Shown here one piece after another: positions 26,197 to 35,267 of a DNA stretch of 64,000 nt. The position numbers and the translations under genes were made by a program. Position 1 is the first letter of the stretch. Every line of letters begins with the position of its first letter. The notes under the pieces are model-generated. The model ran no database searches. It saw nothing but the letters and a program-made list of their open reading frames with translations, and had not been told where the DNA came from. Origin of the DNA: an uncultured Tenacibaculum sp. Its GTDB lineage: Bacteria; Bacteroidota; Bacteroidia; Flavobacteriales; Flavobacteriaceae. The stretch spans positions 992,001-1,056,000 of the forward strand of contig CANLQH010000001.1 of the NCBI GenBank assembly GCA_947493285.1, written 5' to 3'.

Positions 26197-28029
26197 ATGA
26201 AGAAATTACAATTTTTACTTTTAATCTGTATTTTAACTTTTACCGTTTCATGTGGTCAACAAAAACGCTATGTTTCTTATAAAGTTCAAGAAGGTGAAAC
26301 TATGAGAGACATTGCCAAACGTATGGACATGAGTACAAAAGACTTATTGCGCTTAAATCCAGATGTTGGTAGACGACCTGATGCAAATACGGTAATTGTA
26401 ATCCCAAATCCTGAAATTAAAAAAGGAACTTCTTCATCTACTTCATCACCTGAAAATACTGAAGAAGTTGCTGTAGACAATGTAACTATTGGAGAATCTA
26501 CAGAAACTCCTAATGAAACCGAAACTGTTTTTAAACATATTGTTTACGAATATGAAACACATACCGTTCAAGCTGGTGAAACTGTATATAGAATAACTAA
26601 AGACTATAATATTTCTAAAGATGATTTAATAAAGTGGAACCCTGAATTTCCTGGAATTGAAAGAAATATTCTAAGTATCGGTCAAGTTTTAAAAGTTAAA
26701 TCAACTGAAAAAACAATTATTATTGATCGAGAAGAAGTTTTAAAAAATTTCTTAACACATACGGTTAAAAGCAAAGAAACCATATATAGTTTAACTCGTT
26801 TTTACAACGTTTCAAAAGAGGATTTAATTCGTTTAAACCCTGAATATCCAGGTATTTTAAATGATGAATTATCAATTGGTCAATTATTAAAAATTAGACC
26901 TATTGAAGAAGTTAATTCTGATGATAATTATACTTTTTATAAGGACAGCATTCAGGAGAATTCTAAAATTAACTTAGCTATTTTATTGCCTTTCAAAGCA
27001 AAAGAATACGATTCTATTTCAGCAAAAGAAATATTCAAAAAAAATCAATTAGCAAATATGGTAACTGATTTTTATATGGGAGCTGAAATCGCAATTGATT
27101 CAATAACTAAACAAGGAGTTGAAATTAATGTAAATGTTTTTGACACAGGAAATAGAGGTAGAAATATTGCTTCTATTTTATCTGAAGACAAGCTAGAGAA
27201 TGCAGATGTTGTTATTGGCCCTTTTTATTCAGACAAAACTGAAATTGTTGCTAGAAAAGTAAATGCTCCGGTAGTGTTTCCTCATTACTCAAGTAAACAA
27301 GAAAAATTCTCAGGATTAAAAATTGTAAAAACTGCTCCTGAAAAATCTGCATACACCAACTTCTTAATTTCATATTTAAAAGATAATTATAGAGGGGAAC
27401 AAATATTTGTTGTTGGTGACGGCGCATCAAGTTCTAACAGTAAAATTAACAGAATTACAAGTGAGTTGAAAAGACATGACTCTATAAAATTGGTTCATGT
27501 TTTAAAACCTGAAAAAGGATATATAAAAAGAGAGCGTTTTACAGATAAAATGGACGCTAAAAAACACAACTGGGTAATTATTACATCTGATGATAATGTA
27601 GCTATTGCTGATGCTTTAAATAGCATGATTGGTTTACCGGATGACATCACGGTTCATGTATTCGCTGTTGACAAAAATGATTCTTATAACAAGATAGATA
27701 ATAATAAATTAGCAAGTATTAATTTCACTTATATATCTAATGTTTTTGCCGATGATTTTTCTGACGTCGTAAAAACATTTAACAATAAGTATTTCAAAAA
27801 AAATAATACCATTCCTTCAGATTATGCTGTTAAAGGTTTTGATGTAACTTATGATATCTTAATGCGTTTAGCCTCTGGCAACAGTTTAACAGATACATTT
27901 AAAGATGGAGTGTCCTTTCGTTTAGAAAACAAATTTGATTATCGTAAAAAGACTTTTGGAAGTACTAGCAATAAAGGTTTATTTATTGTAAAGTATAATA
28001 AAGATCTTAGTTTAACTAGGCTCAAATAG
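26197..28029 (+). CDS. LysM-repeat lipoprotein with a periplasmic-binding-protein-like domain
   Basis: The 610-aa protein has a lipoprotein signal (Cys19 in FTVSC). Three LysM repeats follow at about residues 27-70, 122-168 and 188-234, each with a V(Q/K)xxET...I/L start, an LxxLNP core and IGQxLKI ends. A type I periplasmic-binding-fold domain (about 255-605) comes last, with ILLPF, GAEIAID and VVIGPFYSDKTEIVA. LysM repeats bind peptidoglycan; the receptor-like domain may bind a ligand. Proteins of this plan are frequent in flavobacteria but lack a settled role. It is probably co-transcribed with guaA. Confidence 0.85.
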   Translation: MKKLQFLLLICILTFTVSCGQQKRYVSYKVQEGETMRDIAKRMDMSTKDLLRLNPDVGRRPDANTVIVIPNPEIKKGTSSSTSSPENTEEVAVDNVTIGESTETPNETETVFKHIVYEYETHTVQAGETVYRITKDYNISKDDLIKWNPEFPGIERNILSIGQVLKVKSTEKTIIIDREEVLKNFLTHTVKSKETIYSLTRFYNVSKEDLIRLNPEYPGILNDELSIGQLLKIRPIEEVNSDDNYTFYKDSIQENSKINLAILLPFKAKEYDSISAKEIFKKNQLANMVTDFYMGAEIAIDSITKQGVEINVNVFDTGNRGRNIASILSEDKLENADVVIGPFYSDKTEIVARKVNAPVVFPHYSSKQEKFSGLKIVKTAPEKSAYTNFLISYLKDNYRGEQIFVVGDGASSSNSKINRITSELKRHDSIKLVHVLKPEKGYIKRERFTDKMDAKKHNWVIITSDDNVAIADALNSMIGLPDDITVHVFAVDKNDSYNKIDNNKLASINFTYISNVFADDFSDVVKTFNNKYFKKNNTIPSDYAVKGFDVTYDILMRLASGNSLTDTFKDGVSFRLENKFDYRKKTFGSTSNKGLFIVKYNKDLSLTRLK

Positions 28030-28045
28030 TTATTGTATTTTTAAT

Positions 28046-28081
28046 AAAAAAGCGTTGGTAATTAATTACTAACGCTTTTTT
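28046..28081. terminator. Bidirectional terminator between the LysM gene and galE
   Basis: An 18-bp inverted repeat with one G-T pair (AAAAAAGCGTT at 28046-28056 and AACGCTTTTTT at 28071-28081, with the inner GTAATT/AATTAC paired) has T-runs in both directions. It separates two convergent units. Confidence 0.88.
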
Positions 28082-28096
28082 ATTTTTATTAAGCAA

Positions 28097-29104
28097 CTAT
28101 TGTTTTTGTTGCCACTTCCAAGAAGAAAGTAATGCCTCTTCTAGTGTTTTTTCACTTTTCCAGCCTAATATTTCATTAGCCGAAGTTGTGTCTGCATAAG
28201 CTGCTGTAATATCTCCTTGACGTCTTTCAACAATCTTATAATTTAATGGTTTCCCTGATACTCTTTCAAATGTATTAATAACTTCCATTACCGAACTACC
28301 TTTACCAGTACCAACATTAAATACTTCAAAATTTTGATTGTTTTTTTTGTCTAACAATCTCTGTAATGCTAATACATGAGCTTTGGCTAAATCAACTACA
28401 TGAATATAATCTCTAATTGCCGTTCCGTCTGCTGTTGGGTAATCATCTCCAAAGACTGACAATTGTTCACGAATACCTATAGCAGTTTGTGTGATATAAG
28501 GAATTAAGTTTTGTGGAACTCCTAAAGGCAACTCCCCAATTTTAACACTATCATGAGCACCTATTGGATTAAAATAACGTAAGGCTATAGCGTTTATATC
28601 ATATGCGCCACAAGCATCCTTTATTATCTCCTCTCCAATTTTTTTGGTATTTCCATAAGGAGACTCAGGTTGTTTTATTTGTGCCCTCTCAGTAATAGGT
28701 AAATCCTCAGCTTGCCCATAAACAGTACATGATGAACTAAATATAAAATTGCTGATTTTTCTATCGCTAATTTCTTGCAATAAATACACTAAACTTCCAA
28801 TATTATTTTCATAATACTCTAAAGGTTTTTCAACGCTTTCTCCAACTGCTTTAAAAGCTGCAAAATGTATAATTCCATCTATTGAATTATCTTGAAAGAA
28901 ATTTTGAACATCTACTTTTGCTCGTAAATCTATTTGATAAAAATCAGGTTTTATTCCTGTTATAGAAGTGATATTTTCTAAAACCTCAATTCTTGAATTT
29001 GACAAGTTATCTATAATTACAACATTAAACCCTTTATTTTGAAGCTCCACCACTACGTGAGATCCTATAAAACCTAAACCTCCTGTTACTAATATTTTTT
29101 TCAT
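28097..29104 (-). CDS. galE: UDP-glucose 4-epimerase
   Basis: The 335-aa extended SDR has the NAD-binding VTGGLGFIGSHVV at its N-terminus, the catalytic SSSCTVYG region and YGNTK (Tyr-x3-Lys), and a C-terminal GWKSEKTLEEAL helix. It interconverts UDP-glucose and UDP-galactose and possibly the N-acetylated forms. It is the last gene of the galE-rfbB-rfbC-rfbA group on the minus strand, 29 bases after rfbB. Substrate breadth cannot be judged from sequence alone. Confidence 0.92.
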   Translation of the reverse strand: MKKILVTGGLGFIGSHVVVELQNKGFNVVIIDNLSNSRIEVLENITSITGIKPDFYQIDLRAKVDVQNFFQDNSIDGIIHFAAFKAVGESVEKPLEYYENNIGSLVYLLQEISDRKISNFIFSSSCTVYGQAEDLPITERAQIKQPESPYGNTKKIGEEIIKDACGAYDINAIALRYFNPIGAHDSVKIGELPLGVPQNLIPYITQTAIGIREQLSVFGDDYPTADGTAIRDYIHVVDLAKAHVLALQRLLDKKNNQNFEVFNVGTGKGSSVMEVINTFERVSGKPLNYKIVERRQGDITAAYADTTSANEILGWKSEKTLEEALLSSWKWQQKQ

Positions 29105-29133
29105 TTTCTTTTGTCAATATTAAAACGTGAATA

Positions 29134-30144
29134 CTAATATTTAACATTACTTAACCAATCTATATTATCTAAATACCACCTTACTGTTTTCTCTATTCCT
29201 TCTTCAAATTGCAAAGAAGGTTTCCAGTTCAATTCTTTTTTTAGTTTTGATGCATCAATTGCATATCTGTAGTCATGACCTGCTCTATCTTTTACATAAG
29301 TAATTAGTTTTTCAGAACTTCCCTCTTCTCTACCTAACTGCTCATCTACCGATTTAATTACAGTCTTAATTAAATCTATATTTCTCCATTCATTATCTCC
29401 TCCAACATTATAAGTTTCCCCTACTTTACCTTTATGAAAAATAACATCAATTGCTTTAGCATGATCTTCTACAAATAACCAATCTCTAATATTATCTCCT
29501 TTACCATATACTGGTAATGGCTTATTATTACATATATTTTGAATGAATAAAGGAATTAACTTTTCAGGATATTGATTAGGTCCATAATTATTTGAGCAAT
29601 TAGAAATAACCACTGGTAAAATGTAAGTATTAGCATAGGCTCTTACAAAATGATCAGAAGATGCTTTAGATGCTGAATAAGGTGATTTTGGATTGTATGA
29701 GGTTTCTTCTGTAAAAAAACCTTTGTCATTTAAACTTCCGTAAACTTCATCTGTAGAAATATGATAAAACAATTTATTTTTTAGATCTTCTTTCCAATAT
29801 TTTTTTGCTTGTTCTAACAAGTTTAAAGTCCCTATAACATTCGTTTTCACAAATGACAAAGGATCAGATATTGATCGATCTACATGGGACTCAGCCGCTA
29901 AATGAATTACAGCATCAATTTTATATTTTTCGAAAATTTCGCTTACTAAATTAACATTGCAAATATCACCTTCAATAAAAGTATAGTTAGATTTATTTTC
30001 TATGTCTTTTAAATTATCTAAGTTACCTGCATAAGTTAATGCATCTAAATTTATAATATTGTAGTTTGGATATTTACTGACAAATAATCGAACAACATGC
30101 GAACCTATAAAACCAGCTCCACCAGTAACTAAAATGTTTTTCAT
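29134..30144 (-). CDS. rfbB: dTDP-glucose 4,6-dehydratase
   Basis: The 336-aa extended SDR has TGGAGFIGSHVVR, the HLAAESHVDRSI motif, STDEVYGSL and YSASKASSDH (Tyr-x3-Lys), all hallmarks of RmlB. It makes dTDP-4-keto-6-deoxyglucose. It sits between galE and rfbC. A good minus-strand promoter candidate lies at the end of rfbC (30165-30196), so it may also be expressed separately from rfbA-rfbC. Confidence 0.96.
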   Translation of the reverse strand: MKNILVTGGAGFIGSHVVRLFVSKYPNYNIINLDALTYAGNLDNLKDIENKSNYTFIEGDICNVNLVSEIFEKYKIDAVIHLAAESHVDRSISDPLSFVKTNVIGTLNLLEQAKKYWKEDLKNKLFYHISTDEVYGSLNDKGFFTEETSYNPKSPYSASKASSDHFVRAYANTYILPVVISNCSNNYGPNQYPEKLIPLFIQNICNNKPLPVYGKGDNIRDWLFVEDHAKAIDVIFHKGKVGETYNVGGDNEWRNIDLIKTVIKSVDEQLGREEGSSEKLITYVKDRAGHDYRYAIDASKLKKELNWKPSLQFEEGIEKTVRWYLDNIDWLSNVKY

Positions 30145-30164
30145 TAAAATAATTCGTTAGCTCT

Positions 30165-30196
30165 CAAAGTTACTAATAAATAAACGGAGTTTTCAA
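30165..30196 (-). promoter_or_regulatory. Candidate internal promoter upstream of rfbB
   Basis: On the minus strand TTG (30196-30194) is followed after 21 bases by TAACTTTG (30172-30165), an exact TAnnTTTG match ending 20 bases before the rfbB ATG. The -33 box lies within the rfbC 3' end. Confidence 0.5.
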
Positions 30197-30727
30197 TTCT
30201 TTTAAACTTTGTAGTTGTTGATCTTTTGCAGAAAGTATAATTTCATCTACAGCTATTTTCCAATCAATATTTAAAGTTTCATCATTCCATTTTATTCCAG
30301 AATCACATTGAGGTGCGTAAATATTATCAACTTTATACGCAAAAACTGCTATGTCAGATAACACAATAAATCCATGTGCGAATCCTTTAGGTATAAATAA
30401 TTGCCTCTTATTTTCTTCTGTTAGTTCTATTGAAACATATTTACCATAAGTCGGTGAATTCTTTCTTACATCAACAGCTATATCTAAAACTTTACCTTGA
30501 ATACAGCGAACTAATTTTGCTTGTGCAAATGGTGGCCTCTGAAAATGTAAACCTCTTAAAACTCCTCTCGAAGATTTGGACTCATTATCTTGAATAAAAG
30601 TGATTTCTCCAATATTCCCTTCAAATTGTTTTAGATTAAAGGACTCGAAAAAATAACCTCTCCCATCATTAAAAATTTTCGGCTCAATGATTACAACTTC
30701 AGGAATATCCGTTTTTGTAAATACCAT
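30173..30727 (-). CDS. rfbC: dTDP-4-dehydrorhamnose 3,5-epimerase
   Basis: The 184-aa cupin-fold enzyme has the catalytic His in RGLHFQRPP, the VLDIAVDVRKNSPTYGK strand, the PKGFAHGF motif and the YAPQCDSGIKWND region with the catalytic Tyr area of RmlC. It epimerises C3 and C5 of dTDP-4-keto-6-deoxyglucose to give dTDP-4-keto-rhamnose. It lies between rfbA (2-base gap) and rfbB. The next pathway enzyme, RfbD reductase, is not encoded in the window. Confidence 0.96.
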   Translation of the reverse strand: MVFTKTDIPEVVIIEPKIFNDGRGYFFESFNLKQFEGNIGEITFIQDNESKSSRGVLRGLHFQRPPFAQAKLVRCIQGKVLDIAVDVRKNSPTYGKYVSIELTEENKRQLFIPKGFAHGFIVLSDIAVFAYKVDNIYAPQCDSGIKWNDETLNIDWKIAVDEIILSAKDQQLQSLKELKTPFIY

Positions 30728-30729
30728 CT

Positions 30730-31605
30730 CTATTCTTTAATTAAGTTTAGTAAATACTGTCCGTAATTATTTTTCTTGAGAGGCTTTGCTAGTTTTTTTA
30801 CTTGCTCTTTATTTATATAGCCCATGTATAGAGCAATTTCTTCCAAACAAGCCACTTTTAACCCCTGCCTTTTTTCAATGGTTTCTATAAACTGACTTGC
30901 TTCTAACAAAGAATCATGCGTTCCTGTATCTAACCAAGCAAAACCGCGCCCCATTAATTCAACCTTCAGTTGTTCTTTTTCTAAATAATATTGATTTATG
31001 GAGGTTATCTCTAGTTCTCCTCTATCTGACTGTTTTACATTTTTAGCTACATTAATTACATCATTAGGATAAAAATACAATCCAACCACCGCGTAATTTG
31101 ATTTAGGATTCTCTGGCTTTTCAATTATAGACAATGCGTTTCCTTCTTTATTGAAATCTACTACTCCATATCTTTCAGGGTCTTTTACATAATACCCAAA
31201 CACAGTAGCATTATTATCATTTTTCACATTATTAACTGCTGATTTCAACATTTCTGGTAATCCATGACCATAAAAAATATTATCACCTAAAACCATACAT
31301 ACATCATCATTTCCAATAAATTCTTTACCAATTATAAAAGCCTGTGCTAATCCATCTGGTGATGGCTGCGCAACATAACTCAGTTGAATTCCTAATTCAT
31401 ATCCATTTCCCAATAACTTCTCAAAAGTTGGTAAATCATCTGGAGTCGATATAATTAAAATTTCAGTAATACCAGCTAACATTAATACCGATAATGGATA
31501 GTAAATCATGGGTTTATCATATACAGGTAATAATTGTTTTGACACCCCTTTTGTTATAGGATACAAACGTGTTCCTGAACCTCCTGCTAAGATTATTCCT
31601 TTCAT
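30730..31605 (-). CDS. rfbA: Glucose-1-phosphate thymidylyltransferase
   Basis: The 291-aa nucleotidyltransferase begins [18 protein letters not shown], with the signature GGSGTRL and the lysine-containing [16 protein letters not shown] motif, and carries the GDNIFYGH segment typical of RmlA. It makes dTDP-glucose from dTTP and glucose-1-phosphate, the entry step of dTDP-sugar synthesis. It is the first gene of the group after a strong terminator; a TAACTTCG sequence (31632-31625 on the minus strand), one base off TAnnTTTG, may be its -7 box. Confidence 0.97.
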   Translation of the reverse strand: MKGIILAGGSGTRLYPITKGVSKQLLPVYDKPMIYYPLSVLMLAGITEILIISTPDDLPTFEKLLGNGYELGIQLSYVAQPSPDGLAQAFIIGKEFIGNDDVCMVLGDNIFYGHGLPEMLKSAVNNVKNDNNATVFGYYVKDPERYGVVDFNKEGNALSIIEKPENPKSNYAVVGLYFYPNDVINVAKNVKQSDRGELEITSINQYYLEKEQLKVELMGRGFAWLDTGTHDSLLEASQFIETIEKRQGLKVACLEEIALYMGYINKEQVKKLAKPLKKNNYGQYLLNLIKE

Positions 31606-31633
31606 ATGCTAAAAACTATAAAAGCGAAGTTAA

Positions 31634-31669
31634 AAAAATAAGCTCAGAAAATTTTCTGAGCTTATTTTT
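31634..31669 (-). terminator. Terminator at the end of the large glycan operon
   Basis: A perfect 18-bp palindrome (31634-31651 and 31652-31669, core GCTCAGAAAA) overlaps the stop codon of the PglE-like gene and runs into Ts on the minus strand. It marks the 3' end of the long transcription unit and separates it from the rfb genes. Confidence 0.88.
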
Positions 31670-32801
31670 ATTTTTTCATCAACTTATTAATTGATGTTTT
31701 TATCCTTTCTTTATCTTCTTCTGTTAAATTTGAACCAGAAGGCAAACAAAGACCTTTTTTAAACAAATTTTCTGATACATTTGTACCATAATAAGCATAG
31801 TCTTTAAAAACTGGTTGTAAATGCATCGGTTTCCAAAGCGGGCGAGATTCAATATTATCATCTAATAAACTTAAACGTAAATCTTCACGTGAGAAGTTTG
31901 TTATTGTCTCATCAACAATAATAGCACTTAGCCAATGATTAGAAAAATAGTTCTCAGTTGACTCTTTAAAAACAGTAATTCCTTTAATATTTTTGAATAG
32001 CTCTTGGTAAAATTGATTATTTACTCTTCTATAAGAAATATGTTTGTCTAAAACTTCCATTTGTCCTCTACCAATCCCAGCAGTAATATTACTCATTCTA
32101 TAATTATATCCTATATGGGAGTGCTGATAGTGAGGTGCATTGTCTCTAGCTTGGGTTGCTAAGAAGATAGTTTTTTGTTTGTCTTCATCATTTTTACATA
32201 CTAAAGCTCCTCCACCTGATGTTGTAATTATTTTATTTCCGTTAAAAGAAAGAATACCAAAGTCTCCAAAAGTTCCACATTTCTTTCCTTTGTATGTTGA
32301 GCCTAAAGCTTCTGCTGCATCTTCAATTAAAGGAATCTCATATCTCTTAGAAATTGCAGAAATTTCATCCATTTTAGCAGGCATTCCATATAAATGAACA
32401 ACTATAATCGCTTTAGGTTTCTTTCCTTTCGACATTTCTTTTTTTATAGCTTCTTCTAGTGCTATCGGACACATATTCCAAGTGTCTTTTTCACTATCAA
32501 TAAAAATAGGGTTTGCTCCTTGATATTTTATTGGATTTGCAGATGCAGAAAAAGTCATACTTTGACATATAACATTATCATTATAAGACACTCCTGATAA
32601 TATTAATGCTAAATGTATTGCTGATGTTCCAGATACTAAACAAGCTACATTAGAATTTTCGCCGATATAACTCTCTAAATCTTTTTCAAATCCATTTACA
32701 TTTGGTCCTAATGGTGCTACCCAATTGGTATCAAATGCTTCTTGAACATACTTTTGCTCTCCACCTCCCATATGAGGTGATGACAACCATATCTTATCCA
32801 T
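31668..32801 (-). CDS. DegT/DnrJ/EryC1 sugar aminotransferase (PglE-like)
   Basis: The 377-aa PLP enzyme has the aminotransferase fold with VSGTSAIHLAL, EDAAEALGSTYKGKKCGTFG and the Schiff-base lysine in SFNGNK (Lys190). It most resembles PglE-type enzymes that aminate UDP-4-keto-6-deoxy-GlcNAc. Its neighbours are PglD-like and PglC-like, giving the order of the bacillosamine pathway, while a PglF-like dehydratase lies at 11.4-13.3 kb. It overlaps the acetyltransferase gene by 8 bases and is the last gene of the operon. A final product of diNAcBac or a 4-amino-QuiNAc derivative is inferred. Confidence 0.88.
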   Translation of the reverse strand: MDKIWLSSPHMGGGEQKYVQEAFDTNWVAPLGPNVNGFEKDLESYIGENSNVACLVSGTSAIHLALILSGVSYNDNVICQSMTFSASANPIKYQGANPIFIDSEKDTWNMCPIALEEAIKKEMSKGKKPKAIIVVHLYGMPAKMDEISAISKRYEIPLIEDAAEALGSTYKGKKCGTFGDFGILSFNGNKIITTSGGGALVCKNDEDKQKTIFLATQARDNAPHYQHSHIGYNYRMSNITAGIGRGQMEVLDKHISYRRVNNQFYQELFKNIKGITVFKESTENYFSNHWLSAIIVDETITNFSREDLRLSLLDDNIESRPLWKPMHLQPVFKDYAYYGTNVSENLFKKGLCLPSGSNLTEEDKERIKTSINKLMKK

Positions 32802-33417
32802 TTTTTTCTTTACGTTTTATAACTCTTCCTGGATTACCTACAGCAGTAGTATAATCAGGAATATCATTAATTATTACTGCTCCTGCTCCAATAGTCACCC
32901 ATTTACCAATTTTTATACCCGGTATTACTATTGCTCCAGCACCAATATGAGTACCTTCTCCAATAGAAACTCCTCCTGTAATAGTGACATTTGGTGAAAT
33001 GTGAGCGAAATCACCAATTTTACAGTCGTGTTCAATTATTGCTCCTGTATTTAAAATTACATGCGCTCCAATATTTGTATCAGAGTTTACAACTACTGAT
33101 GGCATTACAACTGTACCTTTTTCTATCGTAACAAAATCAGAAATTTGAGCTGAAGGATCTACAATAGCATCACTAATGTTAGTAAGCTTTTTACTAATCA
33201 TTTTTCTAATTTCATTACTTCCTATTGAAATAATAAATTCCTTTTTAATTACATCCTCTATCTCACTTGTTTTGAGAATTGGAACATTTAAGAGTGTACT
33301 TGACTTAGGATTATCATCAACAAAAGCAATTACATTTACATTACTATTTTCTGCAATTTCTTTAATTACTTTACCATGACCACTACCTCCATATAAATAC
33401 ACTTCTTTATTACTCAT
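32794..33417 (-). CDS. Sugar O/N-acetyltransferase, NeuD/PglD family
   Basis: The 207-aa protein has an N-terminal Rossmann-like nucleotide-sugar domain ([15 protein letters not shown]) and a C-terminal left-handed beta-helix of hexapeptide repeats (for example [20 protein letters not shown]), the PglD layout. The histidine in IEHDC is the likely catalytic base. It would transfer acetyl from acetyl-CoA to the 4-amino group made by the adjacent aminotransferase. It is coupled to both neighbours by 8-base overlaps. Confidence 0.9.
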   Translation of the reverse strand: MSNKEVYLYGGSGHGKVIKEIAENSNVNVIAFVDDNPKSSTLLNVPILKTSEIEDVIKKEFIISIGSNEIRKMISKKLTNISDAIVDPSAQISDFVTIEKGTVVMPSVVVNSDTNIGAHVILNTGAIIEHDCKIGDFAHISPNVTITGGVSIGEGTHIGAGAIVIPGIKIGKWVTIGAGAVIINDIPDYTTAVGNPGRVIKRKEKNG

Positions 33418-34015
33418 TTCCCATAAATTTTGTAGCTGTTACTTGTCCTTCTTCATTAATTCCTTCTGACTTAAAAACCTTTAAAAAGGTCATAAAAAAT
33501 ATTTTTACATCAAGAAAGAAACTCAAATTATCGACATACTCTACATCATACTGAAACTTTTTCTTCCAGCTAATAGCATTTCTTCCATTAACTTGGGCTA
33601 AACCTGTAATACCTGGCCTTACACTATGTCTTCTTTTTTGCTCATCATTGTAGCGCGGTAAATATTCAACTAAAAGCGGTCTTGGTCCAATTAAACTCAT
33701 ATCTCCCTTTAATACATTTAATAGTTGAGGAATTTCATCTAAAGATGTTTTTCTAACAAATTTACCAAACTTAGTTAATCGAACTGAATCTGGTAATAAT
33801 TCGCCGTTGCTATCTTTTTTATCGTTCATAGTTTTGAACTTAATTACCTTAAAAATCTTTTCATTTTTACCCGGTCTTTCCTGAAAGAAAAATGGCTTTC
33901 CTGCATTATAAATCGCCAATAAAATAAGAACAATAAAAAAAATAGGAGATAACAATAATAAAGCTATTAAAGCAATTAAAAAATCAATAACACGTTTAAA
34001 AAAAAGTTTATACAT
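33410..34015 (-). CDS. Initiating phosphoglycosyl transferase (PglC-like sugar transferase)
   Basis: The 201-aa protein is a minimal monotopic phosphoglycosyl transferase with one N-terminal re-entrant membrane helix (about residues 12-36), FKTMND, and the catalytic Asp-Glu pair in TSLDEIPQL (Asp93, Glu94, the same numbers as in Campylobacter PglC). [19 protein letters not shown] and [14 protein letters not shown] complete the family signature. It moves a phospho-sugar, probably diNAcBac-like, from UDP onto undecaprenyl phosphate and so starts the repeat unit on the cytoplasmic face. It overlaps neighbours by 8 bases. Confidence 0.93.
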   Translation of the reverse strand: MYKLFFKRVIDFLIALIALLLLSPIFFIVLILLAIYNAGKPFFFQERPGKNEKIFKVIKFKTMNDKKDSNGELLPDSVRLTKFGKFVRKTSLDEIPQLLNVLKGDMSLIGPRPLLVEYLPRYNDEQKRRHSVRPGITGLAQVNGRNAISWKKKFQYDVEYVDNLSFFLDVKIFFMTFLKVFKSEGINEEGQVTATKFMGNE

Positions 34016-35267
34016 TTTTATTTAAGATTTGTTCAATTCTGTTAATGTATTCTTTTGCTAAAAGCTCTCTATCAAAGTACTCTTTTGCATATTTATAACC
34101 CGATTCTCCCATCTGATTTAATTGACTCTCAGATAATGCCAATGTTTCTTTAATACCTTTAACTATTTCATTGGTATTTTCTGGTTCAACATAAATACCG
34201 CATTCTGCTTTATTCACCAAATCTCTAGACACCCCATCAATAGCCAATAAAATAGGCTTTTTACAAGACATATAATCAAATGTTTTGTTTGAATATATAG
34301 TTTTAAAGGTATCTACTTTTTTTAACACTGAAGCTCCCATATCAGAAGCTAAGATATATTTGAAAACTTCTTCTTTAGGAACTGGATCTCTAAAAATCAC
34401 ATTGTTCAATCCTTTTTTTGCTGCCTCTTCTTGAAGCGCTTGTTTTCTCATTCCTGCGCCAATTAGTTGAAAAACAACATTTGTATCTTTTAGTTCTTCA
34501 GCGGCATCTACCAATTGAATTAAATGATTTGCGACACCGTGAGCTCCTACATAAGTAATTACAAAATTATTTTCTAAACCTAGTTCTTTTTTAAATTCAG
34601 CAGATTTAAACGATATGTCTTTCTGTATTTTTTCTGCCAAAGTAAAATCGGCCGCATTAGGTATAAATATAATTTTTTCAGAAGGAATATTTTTACCCTG
34701 TAATAATTTATCTCTAAATGCGGGAGTTAAAACATTTATTAGTTTTGATTTTTTATAAATAAATTTCTCGAACCAATACGCAAAACTTATAATTTGTTTA
34801 TTTTTCAAAACTCCTGTATCTATAGCCGATTCTGGCCATAAATCTCTAATTTCAAATACAAAAGGAATTCTTTTAAACAATGAAAGTATATAAGCTGTAA
34901 TTCCTACAAAAAGAGGTGGTGATGTTACTAAAATCACGTCATATTTACCTTTAGTTTTGAACAGGCCTGCATAAATACTTGAGAAAACAAATGAAAAATA
35001 GGCCCACAACCTACCTAAAAAACTCACATTGTAACTTTCAGATACATGGCATCTTATTACATCTACATTGTCATAAAACTGATTGTCTTTAAATGTAAAT
35101 TTTCCTTTGTAACGATCTTGTTTTTTACCTGTATTGTAATGAACCATTCCTGCTAAAACAGTAACAGAATGTCCTTGACTAGACCAAGTTTTAGTCATTT
35201 CATTAAATCTTGATCCTCCTCCATCTCCTTTTTCTAAGAAATACTGATGAATTAATAATATACGCAT
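34008..35267 (-). CDS. GT4 glycosyltransferase, WbuB-like
   Basis: The 419-aa GT-B enzyme has the N-terminal [15 protein letters not shown] acceptor loop, the [12 protein letters not shown] segment characteristic of WbuB-type enzymes, and a C-terminal nucleotide-binding half with [20 protein letters not shown]. WbuB transfers L-FucNAc in some E. coli O-antigens; here the donor is unknown. Lying next to the initiating transferase, it probably adds the second sugar. It overlaps the PglC-like gene by 8 bases and touches the heparinase-like gene by 1. Confidence 0.88.
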   Translation of the reverse strand: MRILLIHQYFLEKGDGGGSRFNEMTKTWSSQGHSVTVLAGMVHYNTGKKQDRYKGKFTFKDNQFYDNVDVIRCHVSESYNVSFLGRLWAYFSFVFSSIYAGLFKTKGKYDVILVTSPPLFVGITAYILSLFKRIPFVFEIRDLWPESAIDTGVLKNKQIISFAYWFEKFIYKKSKLINVLTPAFRDKLLQGKNIPSEKIIFIPNAADFTLAEKIQKDISFKSAEFKKELGLENNFVITYVGAHGVANHLIQLVDAAEELKDTNVVFQLIGAGMRKQALQEEAAKKGLNNVIFRDPVPKEEVFKYILASDMGASVLKKVDTFKTIYSNKTFDYMSCKKPILLAIDGVSRDLVNKAECGIYVEPENTNEIVKGIKETLALSESQLNQMGESGYKYAKEYFDRELLAKEYINRIEQILNKNV

